Source: Enterobacteriaceae endosymbiont of Donacia cinerea
GTDB lineage: Bacteria > Pseudomonadota > Gammaproteobacteria > Enterobacterales > Enterobacteriaceae
Reading direction: 5' to 3'
Assembly: GCF_012569925.1 (NCBI RefSeq)
Contig: NZ_CP046204.1
Coordinates: 290,721 to 354,720 of the forward strand
DNA: 64,000 nt
Positions 50,673-60,233 of this stretch are shown piece by piece. A model generated the notes under the pieces. That model was given only the letters and a program-made list of their open reading frames with translations. It was not told the DNA's origin and searched no databases. The number at the start of each line of letters is the position of its first letter. Positions within the stretch are counted from its first letter, which is position 1. The position numbers were made by a program, and so were the translations under genes.

Positions 50673-51344
50673 TTAATTTATCTTCCAATTAATTGGTTTT
50701 TTTTTTTTTAAAATAAGATATTTGTTTGTTTTAGAAAAATGTTTACAAAAATAAAACCCTTTATAGAATGATAAAGGAGATGGATGTGACGTAGTTAAAA
50801 CTAAATTTTTTGATGTTATAAAACTTATTTTTTTTTTAGCATATGTCCCCCATAATAAGAAAACAATGTTATTGTAATTCATATCTATTATTTTTATTAC
50901 ATTATTTGTAAAAATTTCCCAACCAATATTAGCATGAGATTGAGGTTTATTTTTTTCTACAGTTAGTATTGAATTTAATAACATTACTCCCTCATTAACC
51001 CAATTTATTAAATATCCATGATTAGGAATTATAAATTCAGGTATGTCTAATTTTAAAGCTCTATAAATATTTTTTAATGTAGGAGGAATAGTTATATTAG
51101 GCATAACTGAAAAAGCAAAACCATTAGCTTGATTAAAACCATAATAAGGATCTTGACCTATAATTACTACTTTTAAATTATTAAAATTTATTTTTTTAAA
51201 AATATTAAAAATATATTTTTTTTTAGGATAAATAATTTTATTATTTTTAATATCTTTATTAATTTTTTGAATTAATTTTATAAAATAATGTTTTTTTTTT
51301 TCTTGTTGAAAAAAATTTTTCCATATAAAAATTTTATTATTCAT
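50673..51344 (-). CDS. ung: Uracil-DNA glycosylase
   Basis: 223 residues (E. coli 229). It removes uracil from DNA. The catalytic-water Asp is in IIGQDPYYG (E. coli GQDPYHG, so the His is Tyr here); the uracil pocket has GFAFSV and LLLNSILTVEKN; the Leu-loop region is HPSPLSFYKGF. Its retention is notable in an A+T-driven genome, since deaminated cytosine is the main uracil source. Divergent from rpsF. Confidence 0.95.
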   Translation of the reverse strand: MNNKIFIWKNFFQQEKKKHYFIKLIQKINKDIKNNKIIYPKKKYIFNIFKKINFNNLKVVIIGQDPYYGFNQANGFAFSVMPNITIPPTLKNIYRALKLDIPEFIIPNHGYLINWVNEGVMLLNSILTVEKNKPQSHANIGWEIFTNNVIKIIDMNYNNIVFLLWGTYAKKKISFITSKNLVLTTSHPSPLSFYKGFYFCKHFSKTNKYLILKKKKPINWKIN

Positions 51345-51384
51345 AATAATATTTAATTTGTAAAAATATAAATTTATGTAATTC

Positions 51385-51412
51385 TACAAAAATATTATAT
51401 AATATTTTTGTA
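51385..51412. repeat. Perfect 28-nt palindrome between ung and rpsF
   Basis: TACAAAAATATTAT is followed directly by its reverse complement, in the 141-bp region between the divergent ung and rpsF starts. It is neither followed by a T-run nor 3' of any gene, so it does not look like a terminator. It may be an operator, a structured leader of rpsF, or the remains of a terminator of a lost gene. Confidence 0.5.
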
Positions 51413-51485
51413 AAAAACAAATTTTTTATATTTTAATCCTTGTTTTTAATATTTTATTAAAAATTATAATTTTAAGGAGTATAAA

Positions 51486-51851
51486 ATGAACTATTATGAA
51501 ATAGTTTTAATGATTAATCCAAATCAAAGTGATCAAATAAATAATATTATTAAATATTATAAAAAATTTATTTTAAAAAATGATGGTTTTATTTCAAGAT
51601 TTGAAGATTGGGGGAGAAGACAATTATCTTATCCTATACTAAAATTACATAAAGCTCATTATATACTAATGAATATTACATTAAATAATATTAATATAAT
51701 AAAAAATCTTGAAAAAAGTTTAAGAATTAATGAATATATTATAAGATATCTCATAATAAGAACCAAAACAGAAAGAAAAAATATATCTTGTATTTTAAAA
51801 TCAAGAGATGAATTTCAAGAAAAACGTCATGATGTTATAAAAACAATATAA
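51486..51851 (+). CDS. rpsF: 30S ribosomal protein S6
   Basis: 121 residues (E. coli 131 or more). It pairs with S18 on the 30S platform. It starts MNYYEIVLMINPNQSDQ after a strong AAGGAG, and has EDWGRRQLSYPI and KAHYILMN. The acidic C-terminal tail of E. coli is missing, so no glutamate-tail modification is expected. First gene of an rpsF-rpsR-rplI operon; priB, normally second, is deleted. Confidence 0.96.
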   Translation: MNYYEIVLMINPNQSDQINNIIKYYKKFILKNDGFISRFEDWGRRQLSYPILKLHKAHYILMNITLNNINIIKNLEKSLRINEYIIRYLIIRTKTERKNISCILKSRDEFQEKRHDVIKTI

Positions 51852-51903
51852 TATAAATTTTTATAAACATACTAATAATATAAATATTAGAGGTTATTAA
51901 TTA

Positions 51904-52131
51904 ATGATACGTTATTTTCGTCGTCGTAAATTTTGTCGTTTTACAGCAGAAGGTATTAAAGAAATTGATTATAAAAATATATATATTTTAAAAAATTTTA
52001 TTACTGAAAGTGGTAAAATTGTACCTAGTAGAATTACTGGTACTAAAGCAAAATATCAACGTCAATTAACTAAAGCTATAAAATTAGCAAGATATTTATC
52101 TTTAATATCTTATACTGATCATCATAAATAA
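51904..52131 (+). CDS. rpsR: 30S ribosomal protein S18
   Basis: 75 residues, same as E. coli. It starts [17 protein letters not shown] and has [34 protein letters not shown] and the LLSYTDHH-type end. It forms the S6:S18 dimer. It lies 52 bp after rpsF, with no trace of priB in between. Confidence 0.98.
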   Translation: MIRYFRRRKFCRFTAEGIKEIDYKNIYILKNFITESGKIVPSRITGTKAKYQRQLTKAIKLARYLSLISYTDHHK

Positions 52132-52189
52132 ATTTAAAAAATTATTATTTTGTTTTAATAAAAGTATAAATGATAAAGAGTATTAAATA

Positions 52190-52642
52190 ATGAAAATAAT
52201 TTTATTAGATTCTATTTTAGGTTTAGGTAAAAAATCTCAAATTATAAATGTTAAACCTGGATATGCACGTAATTTTTTAATACCTAAAAATAAATGTATT
52301 ATTGCTACAAAAAATAATATTAGTTTTTTAAAAAATAAACTTTTAGAAAAAAAATCTAAATTATTAGATATTTTTAATAAAGCAGAATTAAAACTAAAAA
52401 AATTTAATCGTATAAATAAAATAATAATTAAAGCTAAATCAGGGAAAAATGGAAAATTATTTGGATCAATTAATAAAAATGATATTATAAAAAAATTAAA
52501 AGAAATTGGATTTAATATTTTAAAAAAAGAAATAAAATTACCGAAAGGAAGTTTAAAAAAAATAGGAGAATATAATATTCTTTTTCAATTTCATGAAAAA
52601 GTTTCAGTTCAAAAAACAATTTATATTGTAAATGATGAATAA
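52190..52642 (+). CDS. rplI: 50S ribosomal protein L9
   Basis: 150 residues (E. coli 149). The N-terminal rRNA-binding domain has LLDSILGLGKKSQIINVKPGYARNFLIPK; a long helix and a C-terminal domain with GKLFGSINKNDI and IKLPKGSLKKIGEY follow. It suppresses frameshifting in E. coli. Last gene of the rpsF-rpsR-rplI unit. Confidence 0.96.
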   Translation: MKIILLDSILGLGKKSQIINVKPGYARNFLIPKNKCIIATKNNISFLKNKLLEKKSKLLDIFNKAELKLKKFNRINKIIIKAKSGKNGKLFGSINKNDIIKKLKEIGFNILKKEIKLPKGSLKKIGEYNILFQFHEKVSVQKTIYIVNDE

Positions 52643-52671
52643 TAAATTTTATTTAATTTAAAATTAAATTA

Positions 52672-52701
52672 TTGACTAATTAATAATTTTTTATGTATAA
52701 T
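52672..52701 (+). promoter_or_regulatory. Sigma-70 promoter of the 4.5S RNA gene
   Basis: TTGACT (52672-52677) and a perfect TATAAT (52696-52701) are 18 nt apart, just upstream of the 5' end of the 4.5S RNA at about 52711. One of the two best promoters in the window by eye. Confidence 0.75.
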
Positions 52702-52710
52702 CACTACATA

Positions 52711-52814
52711 TGGAACATGATTATTTTAAACAATATTATTTTATGAATCCAGTCAGGTCTGGAAGGAAGCAGCTGTAGTAAATATAATATGTGTAAAAAA
52801 ATGGTCATGTTCTA
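52711..52814 (+). ncRNA. ffs: 4.5S RNA, signal recognition particle RNA
   Basis: About 104 nt. It carries the Ffh-binding core GTCAGGTCTGGAAGGAAGCAG with the GGAA tetraloop, and its ends pair as GAACATGA/TCATGTTC to form the outer stem. It works with Ffh to target membrane proteins co-translationally. The gene lies just before dnaX; in E. coli ffs, dnaX and htpG are also near neighbours. The ends are estimated from pairing. Confidence 0.93.
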
Positions 52815-52848
52815 TTAAATTAATTTTTTAAAAATATATGTCATAAAA

Positions 52849-53952
52849 ATGAATTCTCACGTTTTAGCCATAAAATGGCGCCCCCAATCTTTTGATGATG
52901 TTATTGGTCAAGATCATGTAATACAAGCTATCAAATATAGTTTATCTACAAAAAGAATTCATCCTGCTTGGATTTTATCTGGAAGTAGAGGAGTTGGAAA
53001 AACGACAATAGCACGCATTTTTGCAATGGGTTTAAGTTGTTTACAAGGTATAACACAAAATCCATGTGGATCATGCGATAATTGTATGTCTATAAAACAA
53101 AATTCTTTTTTAGATTTAATTGAATTAGATTCTGCATCTAAAACTAAAGTAGAAGATATTAGAGAAATTTTAGAAATTATTAATTATCCTCCTGTTAAAG
53201 GAAAATATAAAATATATATTTTTGATGAATTTCATATGTTATCAAAGCATAGTTTTAATGCCTTATTAAAGATATTAGAAGAACCACCAGAATATATAAA
53301 ATTTATATTTGCAACAACAGAATTACAAAAAATACCAATGACTATTATATCTAGATGCATGCAATTTAATTTAAAATTAATAAAAAAAAATATTATTTTA
53401 AATCAATTAAAAAAAATTTTAAATAAAGAAAAAATTATATATAATGAAAAAGCATTAGATATATTATCAAATGTATCATATGGTAGTATGCGTGATGCAT
53501 TAAGTTTAACAGATCAATTAATCTCTATGGGTTCATTAACTGTAGATAATACTTATTTGATGTTAGGGTTAGTAAAAAAAAAATATTTATTTTTATTAAT
53601 ATGTAATTTTAAAACAAAAAAAAATAATTTTATTTTTAATTTAATTGATAAAATTTCTATGTTTAATGTTAATTGGGATAATATTATTACAGAAATAATG
53701 ATATTATTACATAATATTTTAAAAATTAAAATTTTAAATTGTAATTCTGACGATTTTTTTAAAAATTCAAATTTTGAAAAAAATGTAGTAAGATTTTATC
53801 AAAAAATATTTAATAATTTCTCAGAAAATGAATTAAAATTCCTATATAAATTTTTTAACACAGGTAAAAAAAATTTGTACTTAGCACCAAACCCTAAAAT
53901 AGGTTTTGAAATGATTATATTAGAAATATTAATATATTTTAATAAATATTAA
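52849..53952 (+). CDS. dnaX: DNA polymerase III subunit gamma (short DnaX)
   Basis: 367 residues; E. coli tau is 643 and gamma 431. The clamp-loader ATPase. It begins LAIKWRPQSFDDVIGQDH, has Walker A GSRGVGKTTIA, the four zinc cysteines (one, then CGSCDNC), Walker B IFDEFHML and the arginine-finger motif SRC. It stops at APNPKIGFEMIILEIL, which aligns with the end of domain III. The tau domains IV-V that bind DnaB and the polymerase are absent. Upstream of htpG; ybaB and recR are lost. Confidence 0.95.
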   Translation: MNSHVLAIKWRPQSFDDVIGQDHVIQAIKYSLSTKRIHPAWILSGSRGVGKTTIARIFAMGLSCLQGITQNPCGSCDNCMSIKQNSFLDLIELDSASKTKVEDIREILEIINYPPVKGKYKIYIFDEFHMLSKHSFNALLKILEEPPEYIKFIFATTELQKIPMTIISRCMQFNLKLIKKNIILNQLKKILNKEKIIYNEKALDILSNVSYGSMRDALSLTDQLISMGSLTVDNTYLMLGLVKKKYLFLLICNFKTKKNNFIFNLIDKISMFNVNWDNIITEIMILLHNILKIKILNCNSDDFFKNSNFEKNVVRFYQKIFNNFSENELKFLYKFFNTGKKNLYLAPNPKIGFEMIILEILIYFNKY

Positions 53953-54028
53953 TTGTATTTAAAATATAAAAGATAAATATTTATTTAAGATTATTTTGAT
54001 TTTTTATATAAAAAAGAGAAAATTATTT

Positions 54029-55912
54029 ATGCAAAAAAAAGAAATTAAAAGCTTTCAATCTGAAGTAAAACAATTATTACATTTAATGATTCATTCACTC
54101 TATTCTAATAAAGAAATATTTTTAAGAGAATTAATTTCTAATTCTTCTGATGCTGTTGACAAATTAAAATTTAAAACTTTATCTAATCCTAATTTATATG
54201 AGAATAATTCAATATTAAAAGTACAAATTACTATAAATAAAGAAAAAAGATTAATTAGTATTAAAGATAATGGTATTGGTATGTCTCGTAAAGAAGTAAT
54301 TGAAAATTTAGGGACAATTGCAAAATCTGGTACTAAAGATTTTATAAAATCTTTAAATTTATCTTCTGATAAAAAATCAGAAACAAATTCCCAATTAATT
54401 GGTCAATTTGGAGTAGGATTTTATTCTGCTTTTATAGTTGCAGATAAAGTTTCAGTTAAAACTAGATTAGCAGGTACTCCTGTAAATGAAGGAGTATTTT
54501 GGGAATCTACAGGTGAAGGAAAATATTCTATAGTTAATATTAATAAAAAAATAAGAGGTACTACAATTATATTACATATACGTCCTAAATATGATGAGTT
54601 TTTAGATACGTGGCGTATAAAAACAATAATTAATAAATATTCAGAACATATAAATTTACCTATAGAAATAGAAATGTATAATGAGAAAGAAAAAAAATAT
54701 TATTGGGAACAAATTAATAAAGCACAAGCACTCTGGTTACGTAATAAATCAGAAATTAGTACAAAAGAATATAAAGAATTTTATAAACAGTTAACATATG
54801 ATAATATTGATCCAATTACTTGGAGTCATAATCATGTAGAAGGTAAACAAGAATATATTAGTTTATTATATATCCCTTCAAATATTCCATGGGACATACG
54901 TAATCGAGATTATAAAAATGGATTAAAATTATATGTTCAAAGAGTATTTATTATGGAAGATGCAGAACAATTATTACCTAAGTATTTGAGATTTGTAAGG
55001 GGTTTAGTTGATTCTAATGACTTACCTTTGAATATTTCAAGAGAAATTTTACAAAAAAATAATATTATTCGTAATATGAAGATAACATTAACAAAAAAAG
55101 TTCTTAATATGTTAATGAATCTTAGTAAAAATCAAAATGATTATAATAATTTCTGGAAAAAATTTGGTTTAGTTTTTAAAGAAGGTCCTGCAGAAGATAT
55201 AAGTAATAAAAATATTATTATAAAATTATTACGTTTTTCTTCAACATATAATAATAATTCAGAACAAAATGTATCTTTAGAAGAATATTCAAAAAGAATG
55301 ATAAAAGGACAAAATAAAATATATTTTTTAACATCAGATAATTATATATCTGCAAAAAATAGTCCTCATTTAGAATTTTTTTCTAAAAAAGGTATTGAAG
55401 TATTATTATTAGTAGATCATATTGATGAATGGATGATGAGTTATATTACAGATTTTGAAGGAAAAAATTTTCAATCTATTAGTAAACAAGATGATTCATT
55501 AGATGAATTTATTAAAAATAAAGATAACATTATAAAAAATGAAACAAAAGAAGAGTTTAAACCTTTTTTAAAAAAAATACAAAAAATATTAGGAAATAAA
55601 ATAAAAAAAGTAAAATTAACAAATAAATTAATTAATACACCTGCTATTGTTACTACAGATATAAATGAAATGAGTACTCAAATGGCAAAACTATTTGCTG
55701 CAGCAGGACAAGAAACTCCAGAAATAAAATATAATTTTGAATTAAATCCAAATCATGTTTTAATAAAAAAAATATTAAAAATAGAAGACGAAAAGTATTT
55801 TTCTGAATTTATTTTTTTATTATTAGAAGAAGCAATTTTAGCAGAAAAGGGTACTTTAGATAATCCACATAAATTTATTAATCGTATAAATACTTTTTTA
55901 TCTAAAATATAA
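54029..55912 (+). CDS. htpG: Chaperone protein HtpG (Hsp90)
   Basis: 627 residues from the ATG at 54029 (E. coli 624). The frame opens 11 codons earlier with a poor start; [35 protein letters not shown] matches the family. The ATP-binding N-domain has [19 protein letters not shown] and [11 protein letters not shown]; the middle domain has [13 protein letters not shown]; the C-domain ends with the dimerisation region. A perfect hairpin terminator follows. Confidence 0.97.
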   Translation: MQKKEIKSFQSEVKQLLHLMIHSLYSNKEIFLRELISNSSDAVDKLKFKTLSNPNLYENNSILKVQITINKEKRLISIKDNGIGMSRKEVIENLGTIAKSGTKDFIKSLNLSSDKKSETNSQLIGQFGVGFYSAFIVADKVSVKTRLAGTPVNEGVFWESTGEGKYSIVNINKKIRGTTIILHIRPKYDEFLDTWRIKTIINKYSEHINLPIEIEMYNEKEKKYYWEQINKAQALWLRNKSEISTKEYKEFYKQLTYDNIDPITWSHNHVEGKQEYISLLYIPSNIPWDIRNRDYKNGLKLYVQRVFIMEDAEQLLPKYLRFVRGLVDSNDLPLNISREILQKNNIIRNMKITLTKKVLNMLMNLSKNQNDYNNFWKKFGLVFKEGPAEDISNKNIIIKLLRFSSTYNNNSEQNVSLEEYSKRMIKGQNKIYFLTSDNYISAKNSPHLEFFSKKGIEVLLLVDHIDEWMMSYITDFEGKNFQSISKQDDSLDEFIKNKDNIIKNETKEEFKPFLKKIQKILGNKIKKVKLTNKLINTPAIVTTDINEMSTQMAKLFAAAGQETPEIKYNFELNPNHVLIKKILKIEDEKYFSEFIFLLLEEAILAEKGTLDNPHKFINRINTFLSKI

Positions 55913-55918
55913 ATATTT

Positions 55919-55955
55919 AGATAAGATAATTATCTTAATAATTATCTTATCTTTT
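55919..55955 (+). terminator. Intrinsic terminator after htpG
   Basis: A perfect 15-bp stem (AGATAAGATAATTAT and its complement) with a 4-nt loop CTTA is followed by TTT, starting 6 bp after the htpG stop. The rest of the 262-bp gap to aroK holds no recognisable gene. Confidence 0.75.
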
Positions 55956-56174
55956 AATAAGAAAAGAAATAATTTTTAATTCGTTTTTTAGTTTCTTTAT
56001 TTAAAATAATATTTTATTTATAATAAACTATTTACTATTTCGAAAAATCATTTTATGATTTAATAAAAATATATAAAATTTTTTTAAAAAATTTTATATA
56101 AAAATATATATCTTATTTTTTTTAAAAAAATAAGAATTCTATTTACAATTTTAATAAATTAATAATATAAAAAA

Positions 56175-56699
56175 ATGGCAGAAAAAAGAAACATATTTTT
56201 AATAGGCCCTATGGGAGCAGGAAAAAGTACAATTGGACGTCATCTTTCAAATTTATTAAAAATGGATTTTTTTGATTCAGATCAAGAAATTGAAAATCGT
56301 ACAGGAGCCGATATAAATTGGGTATTTGATGTAGAGGGAGAAAAAGGTTTCAGAAAACGTGAAAAAAAAATTATTGATGAAATAACTAAAAAACAAGGCA
56401 TTATATTAGCAACTGGAGGAGGTTCTATTCAATCAAAAGAAACAAGAAAATTTCTCTCCTCTAGAGGTATTGTAGTATACCTACAAACTACGATAGAAAA
56501 ACAATTAAATCGTACCAAAAGAGATAAAAAACGTCCTTTATTAAAAAATAAAAATAAATCAGCTAAAGAAATATTAGAAGAATTAGCTAAAAAGAGAAAC
56601 CGTTTATATAATGAAATTGCTGATATTATAATTAAAACAGATGAACAAAGTGCTAAAGTTGTTGCTAATCAATTAATTAACTTATTAGAAAAAAATTAA
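56175..56699 (+). CDS. aroK: Shikimate kinase I
   Basis: 174 residues (E. coli 173). It phosphorylates shikimate at the 3-hydroxyl, the fifth pathway step. The P-loop is [14 protein letters not shown]; the shikimate-binding DSDQEIE, FRKREKK and ATGGGSI and the lid RDKKRPLL are present. It is unusually well conserved compared with its neighbours. First gene of a shortened aroK-aroB-rpe-trpS set. Confidence 0.97.
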   Translation: MAEKRNIFLIGPMGAGKSTIGRHLSNLLKMDFFDSDQEIENRTGADINWVFDVEGEKGFRKREKKIIDEITKKQGIILATGGGSIQSKETRKFLSSRGIVVYLQTTIEKQLNRTKRDKKRPLLKNKNKSAKEILEELAKKRNRLYNEIADIIIKTDEQSAKVVANQLINLLEKN

Positions 56700-56717
56700 A
56701 AGGACATAATATTATAT

Positions 56718-57815
56718 ATGGGAAAAACTATTTTAGTTTCAACAGAAAAAAAAAAATATTCTATTATTATAGATTTCAATTTATTTGATAAGCCATTATC
56801 TTTACCTTTTTTAAAAAAGGGAGATAGTGTTATGATTGTAACTAATAAAATAATTTTTTCTTTATATTTTAAAAAAATATCTAATCAACTTAATAATATA
56901 GGTGTAAGAATAAATTATGTTATTGTTCCTGATGGTGAAAAACATAAAACGTTAATTACTGCAAATATTATTTTTACAGCATTACTTCAAAATTTACATA
57001 ATAGAGATACTACTTTAATTTCTTTAGGAGGAGGCGTAATAGGTGATATAACAGGATTTGTTGCATCTAGTTATCAAAGAGGGGTAAAACTTATACATAT
57101 ACCTACAACATTATTAGCACAAGTAGATTCTTCTGTAGGTGGTAAAACAGCTGTTAATCATATTTTAGGAAAAAATATGATAGGTAGTTTTTATCAACCT
57201 AATATTGTATTAATTAATTTAAGTTGTTTATATACTTTATCCAGAAGAGAATTTTCTGCAGGTTTAGCTGAAGTAATAAAATATAGTATTATTTTTGATA
57301 AAAAATTTTTTTCTTGGCTAGAAAATAATATTACTAAATTATTTAATTTAGATAAAGAATCTATAATTTTTTGTATAAATAAATGCTGTAAATTAAAAGC
57401 TCAAATTATTTATGAAGATGAATATGAAAAGAATAAAAGAGCATTATTAAATTTAGGACATACTTATGGACACGCTATTGAGTCTGAATTAGGATATGGT
57501 AAATGGTTACATGGAGAAGCTATCTCAGTCGGTATTGTTATTGCTTCTTTAACATCTAAAAAACTTAATTTAATAAACAATAAAGATATAATAAGAATTA
57601 TTAATTTATTTAAAAAATGTAATTTACCAATTCAAAGTCCAAATAATATGAATATAGAACAATATTTTAAACATATTTATAGGGATAAAAAAATAAATAA
57701 AAATCAAATTAATATTATTATTCCAGTTAAAATTGGTAAAGCAATTATATGTAAAAATATTTCTGAAAAAATTATTTCTAGCGCTATTAACGCAAATAAA
57801 AATTTAATTTTCTAG
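56718..57815 (+). CDS. aroB: 3-dehydroquinate synthase
   Basis: 365 residues (E. coli 362). It cyclises DAHP to 3-dehydroquinate, the second shikimate step, using NAD and a metal. NAD-binding GGGVIGDITGFVA, PTTLLAQVDSSVGGKTAVNH and metal-binding LGHTYGHAIE and HGEAISVG are clear. It starts 18 bp after aroK. damX and dam, next in E. coli, are gone. Confidence 0.97.
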   Translation: MGKTILVSTEKKKYSIIIDFNLFDKPLSLPFLKKGDSVMIVTNKIIFSLYFKKISNQLNNIGVRINYVIVPDGEKHKTLITANIIFTALLQNLHNRDTTLISLGGGVIGDITGFVASSYQRGVKLIHIPTTLLAQVDSSVGGKTAVNHILGKNMIGSFYQPNIVLINLSCLYTLSRREFSAGLAEVIKYSIIFDKKFFSWLENNITKLFNLDKESIIFCINKCCKLKAQIIYEDEYEKNKRALLNLGHTYGHAIESELGYGKWLHGEAISVGIVIASLTSKKLNLINNKDIIRIINLFKKCNLPIQSPNNMNIEQYFKHIYRDKKINKNQINIIIPVKIGKAIICKNISEKIISSAINANKNLIF

Positions 57816-57859
57816 TATAATTTTAAAAACAATTATTTATAATAATAAATTTAAATAAA

Positions 57860-58528
57860 ATGAAAAATAATTTGATTGCCGCATCTATTTTATCTGCTAA
57901 TTTTACATATTTAGGTAAAGAAATTGAAGATGTTCTTAAAGCTGGTGTTGATATAATACATTTTGATGTTATGGATAATCATTATGTACCTAATTTAACT
58001 ATTGGTCCTTTAGTTTTAAGATCTTTACGAGAAAATGGAATTAAATGTCTAATTGATGTTCATTTAATGACAAAAAATATAGATAATTTAATAATTGATT
58101 TTATAAAATCAGGAGCAAGTAGTATTATTATACATCCAGAAAGTTCATATCATTTAGATAAAAGTATTTCGTTAATAAAAAATTATGGATGTAAAGCAGG
58201 CTTAGCATTAAATCCTTCTACTTCTTTAAATTGTTTAGAATATTTAATACATAAATTAGATTTAATATTAGTTATGTCTGTTAATCCTGGTTTTGAAGGA
58301 CAAAAATTTTTAAATCATATTTATGAAAAAATTTTTCAAATTAAAAAAATTATTAATAAAAAAAACATTTTATTAGAAGTAGATGGAGGCATAAATATTA
58401 ATAATATAAAAAAAATAGCTATTTCTGGAGCAAATGTGTTTGTAATAGGTTCAGCTATATTTAAAAATAAAATGCCATATTATAAAACTATAAAAAATAT
58501 AAGATTAAAGTTAAATACTATATTTTAA
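57860..58528 (+). CDS. rpe: Ribulose-phosphate 3-epimerase
   Basis: 222 residues (E. coli 225). A TIM-barrel enzyme of the pentose phosphate pathway that helps supply erythrose 4-phosphate for AroB's pathway. Motifs are AASILSANFTYLGKEI, IHFDVMDNHYVPNLTIGP, LIDVHLMT, VMSVNPGFEGQKF and EVDGGI. Catalytic aspartates and metal histidines are in these blocks. It follows aroB by 44 bp. Confidence 0.97.
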   Translation: MKNNLIAASILSANFTYLGKEIEDVLKAGVDIIHFDVMDNHYVPNLTIGPLVLRSLRENGIKCLIDVHLMTKNIDNLIIDFIKSGASSIIIHPESSYHLDKSISLIKNYGCKAGLALNPSTSLNCLEYLIHKLDLILVMSVNPGFEGQKFLNHIYEKIFQIKKIINKKNILLEVDGGININNIKKIAISGANVFVIGSAIFKNKMPYYKTIKNIRLKLNTIF

Positions 58529-58576
58529 AATAAATATTTAATTTCTTTAAAATATAGAAAAATTGTAAAAAACATT

Positions 58577-59572
58577 ATGAAAAAAAAAATAGTATTTAGT
58601 GGAATACAACCAACAGGATTATTAACTTTAGGTAACTATATTGGAGCTTTAAAACAATGGAAAAAATTACAAAAAAAATACTTTTGCATTTATTGCATAG
58701 CTGATTTACATTCTTTAACTATACATCAAAAAAAAAATATTTTAAATAAAAATATATTAGATGTTTTAGCTATGTGTTTAGCATGTGGAATTAATCCTGA
58801 AAAAAGTATTATTTTTATACAATCTCATGTTCCTCAACATTCTCAATTAAATTGGATTTTAAATTGTTTTACTAATTTCGGGGAAATTAAAAGAATGACA
58901 CAATTTAAAGAAAAAATATTTTTAAATAAAAATATTAACGTTGGTTTATTTAATTATCCAATATTAATGGCAGCAGATATATTATTATATCAAACAAATA
59001 AGGTTCCAGTAGGTAAAGATCAAATTCAACATATCGAATTAGCTAGAGATATTGCTTATCGATTTAACAAAATTTATGGAAATATATTTACTATTCCTGA
59101 AAAAATACTTAATTATAATGGTTCATGTATTATGTCATTAATAAATCCTAATAAAAAAATGTCTAAATCTGATACTAATAATAATAATATTATTAGTTTA
59201 TTTGATAATGATTCTATAATTAAACAAAAAATTAAAAATGCAGTTACCGATTCTAATTATCCCCCTATTATAAAATATGATTTTAAAAATAAACCAGGTA
59301 TTTCTAATTTATTAGTTATATTATCTAATATAACTGAATTTTCTATAGAAAAATTAGAAAAAGATTTTCAAAACAAGAATTATAATTCTTTTAAAGAATC
59401 AATTGTTATTAATTTATGTTTATTTTTAAATAAATTAAGAAAAAAATATTTTTTTTATAGAAAAAATGAAAAATACTTAAAAAGTATTATTACTAATGGG
59501 GCAGAAAAAGCGAAAAAATATGCTAATATTACATTAAAAAAAGTATACAATGTTATTGGTTTAGATATTTAA
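58577..59572 (+). CDS. trpS: Tryptophanyl-tRNA synthetase
   Basis: 331 residues (E. coli 334). A class I synthetase with the signature GIQPTGLLTLGNYIGAL (HIGH equivalent) and KMSKSD. PILMAADILLYQTNKVPVGKDQIQHIELARDIA is typical. It follows rpe by 48 bp; gph, between them in E. coli, is lost. It is convergent with crp, with 31 bp between the two stops. Confidence 0.97.
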   Translation: MKKKIVFSGIQPTGLLTLGNYIGALKQWKKLQKKYFCIYCIADLHSLTIHQKKNILNKNILDVLAMCLACGINPEKSIIFIQSHVPQHSQLNWILNCFTNFGEIKRMTQFKEKIFLNKNINVGLFNYPILMAADILLYQTNKVPVGKDQIQHIELARDIAYRFNKIYGNIFTIPEKILNYNGSCIMSLINPNKKMSKSDTNNNNIISLFDNDSIIKQKIKNAVTDSNYPPIIKYDFKNKPGISNLLVILSNITEFSIEKLEKDFQNKNYNSFKESIVINLCLFLNKLRKKYFFYRKNEKYLKSIITNGAEKAKKYANITLKKVYNVIGLDI

Positions 59573-59603
59573 ATACATCTTTATAAAAAATCACATATTT
59601 TAT

Positions 59604-60233
59604 TTATCTAGTACCATAAATAACAATTGTTTTACCATGAGCATAAATTAAATTACGTTTTTTTAAAATTTTAAGAGTACGACCTACTGTTTCTCTCGAA
59701 CAACCAACAATTTTTCCTATTTCTTGTCTAGTTATTTTAATTTGCATACCATCTGGATGAGTTATTGCTTCTGGAGATTTAGCTAAATTTAATAATGTTT
59801 TAGAAATTCTATGTGTAACATCTAAAAAAACTAAATTATTAATTTTTTTAAATGTAATTTTTAAATTATCAGCAATTTGTGAAGAAATTTTCATAATAAT
59901 ATTATTATTAATTTTAATTAAATTAAAAAATTTTTTATATGAAATTTTTGCTAATTCACATTCTGTTTTTAATTTTATTAATGTAATTTCTTTATAAGAA
60001 TTATTAAAAATTCCAATTTCTCCAATAAAATGACCTGAACTTAAATAATTAATTATTATTTCTTTTCCATTTTTATTTTTAATAGAAACAATAACAATTC
60101 CTTTTAATATATAATATAAATTTTTAGAAATATCTCCTTGTTTTATTAAAATCATTTTTGCTGGATATTTATTAATATGACAATAAGAAAGAAACCATTC
60201 TAAAGTAGCATCTCTTTGTAACTTAAGAAACAT
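59604..60233 (-). CDS. crp: CRP-family transcription regulator with altered cAMP pocket
   Basis: 209 residues, collinear with E. coli CRP (mature numbering is the same). The DNA-recognition helix is unchanged: CSRETVGR with Arg180, Glu181 and Arg185. The activating region 1 block THPDGMQ is kept. The cAMP-binding site is not: Arg82 is Glu, Ser83 is Ile and Ser128 is Phe; Gly71, Glu72 and Thr127 remain. Residues 53, 62, 141 and 144, where E. coli mutations give cAMP-independent CRP*, are Asn, Asn, His and Ser instead of Asp, Ser, Gly and Ala. A GAGGGAG ribosome site is present. It lies 56 bp after tRNA-Thr with no clear promoter of its own. Confidence 0.96.
   Translation of the reverse strand: MFLKLQRDATLEWFLSYCHINKYPAKMILIKQGDISKNLYYILKGIVIVSIKNKNGKEIIINYLSSGHFIGEIGIFNNSYKEITLIKLKTECELAKISYKKFFNLIKINNNIIMKISSQIADNLKITFKKINNLVFLDVTHRISKTLLNLAKSPEAITHPDGMQIKITRQEIGKIVGCSRETVGRTLKILKKRNLIYAHGKTIVIYGTR

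Noticed and set aside
51852-51903. Search for a priB remnant between rpsF and rpsR
   Set aside because: Only 52 bp remain and no OB-fold coding sequence is visible; the gene is cleanly deleted.
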